From Linepithema humile (taxonomy: Eukaryota > Arthropoda > Insecta > Hymenoptera > Formicidae): 64,000 nucleotides of DNA. This document shows, piece after piece, positions 63,404-64,000 of the stretch (positions within the stretch are counted from its first letter, which is position 1; every line of letters starts with the position of its first letter). The translations under genes and the position numbers were made by a program. The notes beneath the pieces were generated by a model that was not told the origin of the DNA, ran no database searches, and was given only the letters and a program-made list of their open reading frames with translations. The stretch covers positions 9,486,001 through 9,550,000 of the forward strand of contig NC_090133.1 of the NCBI RefSeq assembly GCF_040581485.1. Reading direction: 5' to 3'.

Positions 63404-64000
63404 CAGGGTGTCCCGCACAAGGTAAATCACCTCTCGTGTACAGGTAGAACGGGTTAAACCGCGTAGAAAAGTCCTCTACCGTTTTGCAATTTTCGTAATA
63501 ATTAATGAGAAATTAATTTAAAAATATTGACCAATTCGCGTGAATTTAAGGGGTGAGCCTCGTATGATCGGTTCAAAAAATCAAAATTTTTGGTTTTAAT
63601 CCAGCGCTCGGAATTAATTGCACATTTCGGGCCGATTCCCGAGACGACGTCTTCCGTTCCCCCACTACCGCCCGGCCGCTGGCAGCCGAGCCGCCGATAC
63701 CTCTGGCTCAGGAGCGTTTTATATTAGAAATAGGCTGGATTGTTTAGGCATCTCTCAAGAAATCGTAACATTTTCTTCGCTACATAAATAATGTTTATTT
63801 TTATTAATAATTAAATATATATATGTAAAGAAAGAATACTTTCTTCATTTGAATCTGCTGCGCTAGAAGTCTAGTTGTCTCCCGAAACGATAGAGTTTTC
63901 AGCTACAGTCCTGAGAGACTTGGAGTGGGGAGAAACAATAGAAAGTGAGACAAAAGCGTGAGAAACACATATGAGATTCTTTGTGATATTTTTGCATATA
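63404..64000. mobile_element. Left end of a mariner-like element (runs off window)
   Basis: CAGGGTGTCCCGCACAAGG after ATA, then GCGTAGAAAAGTCCTCTACC and TTTTGCAATTTTCGTAATAA as in the TIRs at 49163 and 56400. From 63602, CAGCGCTCGGAATTAATTG resembles the end of the hAT-like MITE at 26516, so a second element is probably nested here. No right ends are in view. Confidence 0.6.

Noticed and set aside
1..64000. tRNA and rRNA genes
   Set aside because: No cloverleaf with A and B boxes or rRNA core sequence was noticed. R1-type elements often sit in 28S rDNA, but this copy is flanked by Harbinger sequence.

Overview
The window is eukaryotic, AT-rich and very dense in transposable elements. It looks like an intergenic or heterochromatic stretch of an insect genome, most likely a hymenopteran such as an ant. 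The grounds are spliceosomal introns, P-like elements with THAP domains, PIF/Harbinger, hAT-like, Tc1/mariner-like, Penelope-like, R1-type and I-type elements, and one conserved nuclear mitochondrial gene. The organism call is inference; no species marker was seen.

Positions 1-21,300 are a stack of nested DNA transposons. I could delimit many by terminal inverted repeats (TIRs) plus target-site duplications (TSDs). Elements with 8-bp TSDs (P-like or hAT-like) carry truncated THAP genes, some in head-to-head foldback form. Elements with 3-bp AT-rich TSDs (PIF/Harbinger-like) include a 149-bp MITE present three times, a 159-bp MITE present many times, a 445-bp MITE family, and a 570-bp family that keeps the N-terminus of its transposase. 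Two P-like elements split what may be one host exon with an ATG at 16035 and a consensus splice donor at 21303.

Positions 21,600-24,500 hold three consecutive palindromic elements with CAGGGTGT-type ends; the third carries a mariner-type transposase C-terminus in each arm. Positions 24,500-33,800 are the least repetitive part. They hold two hAT-like MITEs, a decayed axonemal dynein heavy-chain fragment split by a Penelope-like element with a long RT plus GIY-YIG frame, and one intact two-exon host gene on the minus strand: UQCRQ, subunit 8 of the respiratory cytochrome bc1 complex (32113-33759).

Directly upstream of UQCRQ, 28 bp from its ATG, begins a 14.3-kb nested insertion. A hAT-like element (33787-48073) contains a two-gene PIF/Harbinger element (33919-47573, TSD TTA; transposase plus Myb-like partner). 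That in turn contains two tandem R1-clade retrotransposon units (37149-47499) flanked by a single 13-bp TSD.

Positions 49,163-56,166 are a mariner-like element split by a full-length I-type LINE (49438-55725, 14-bp TSD). Positions 56,400-61,099 are a larger mariner-like element with roughly 350-bp TIRs and a broken minus-strand transposase; its middle holds a Mutator-like transposase fragment and other debris. From 61,100 to 64,000 there are short possible exons, a hairpin, and the left end of another mariner-like element. The only gene likely to serve the host is UQCRQ. The rest is a record of successive transposon waves, a few of which still encode intact THAP microproteins.
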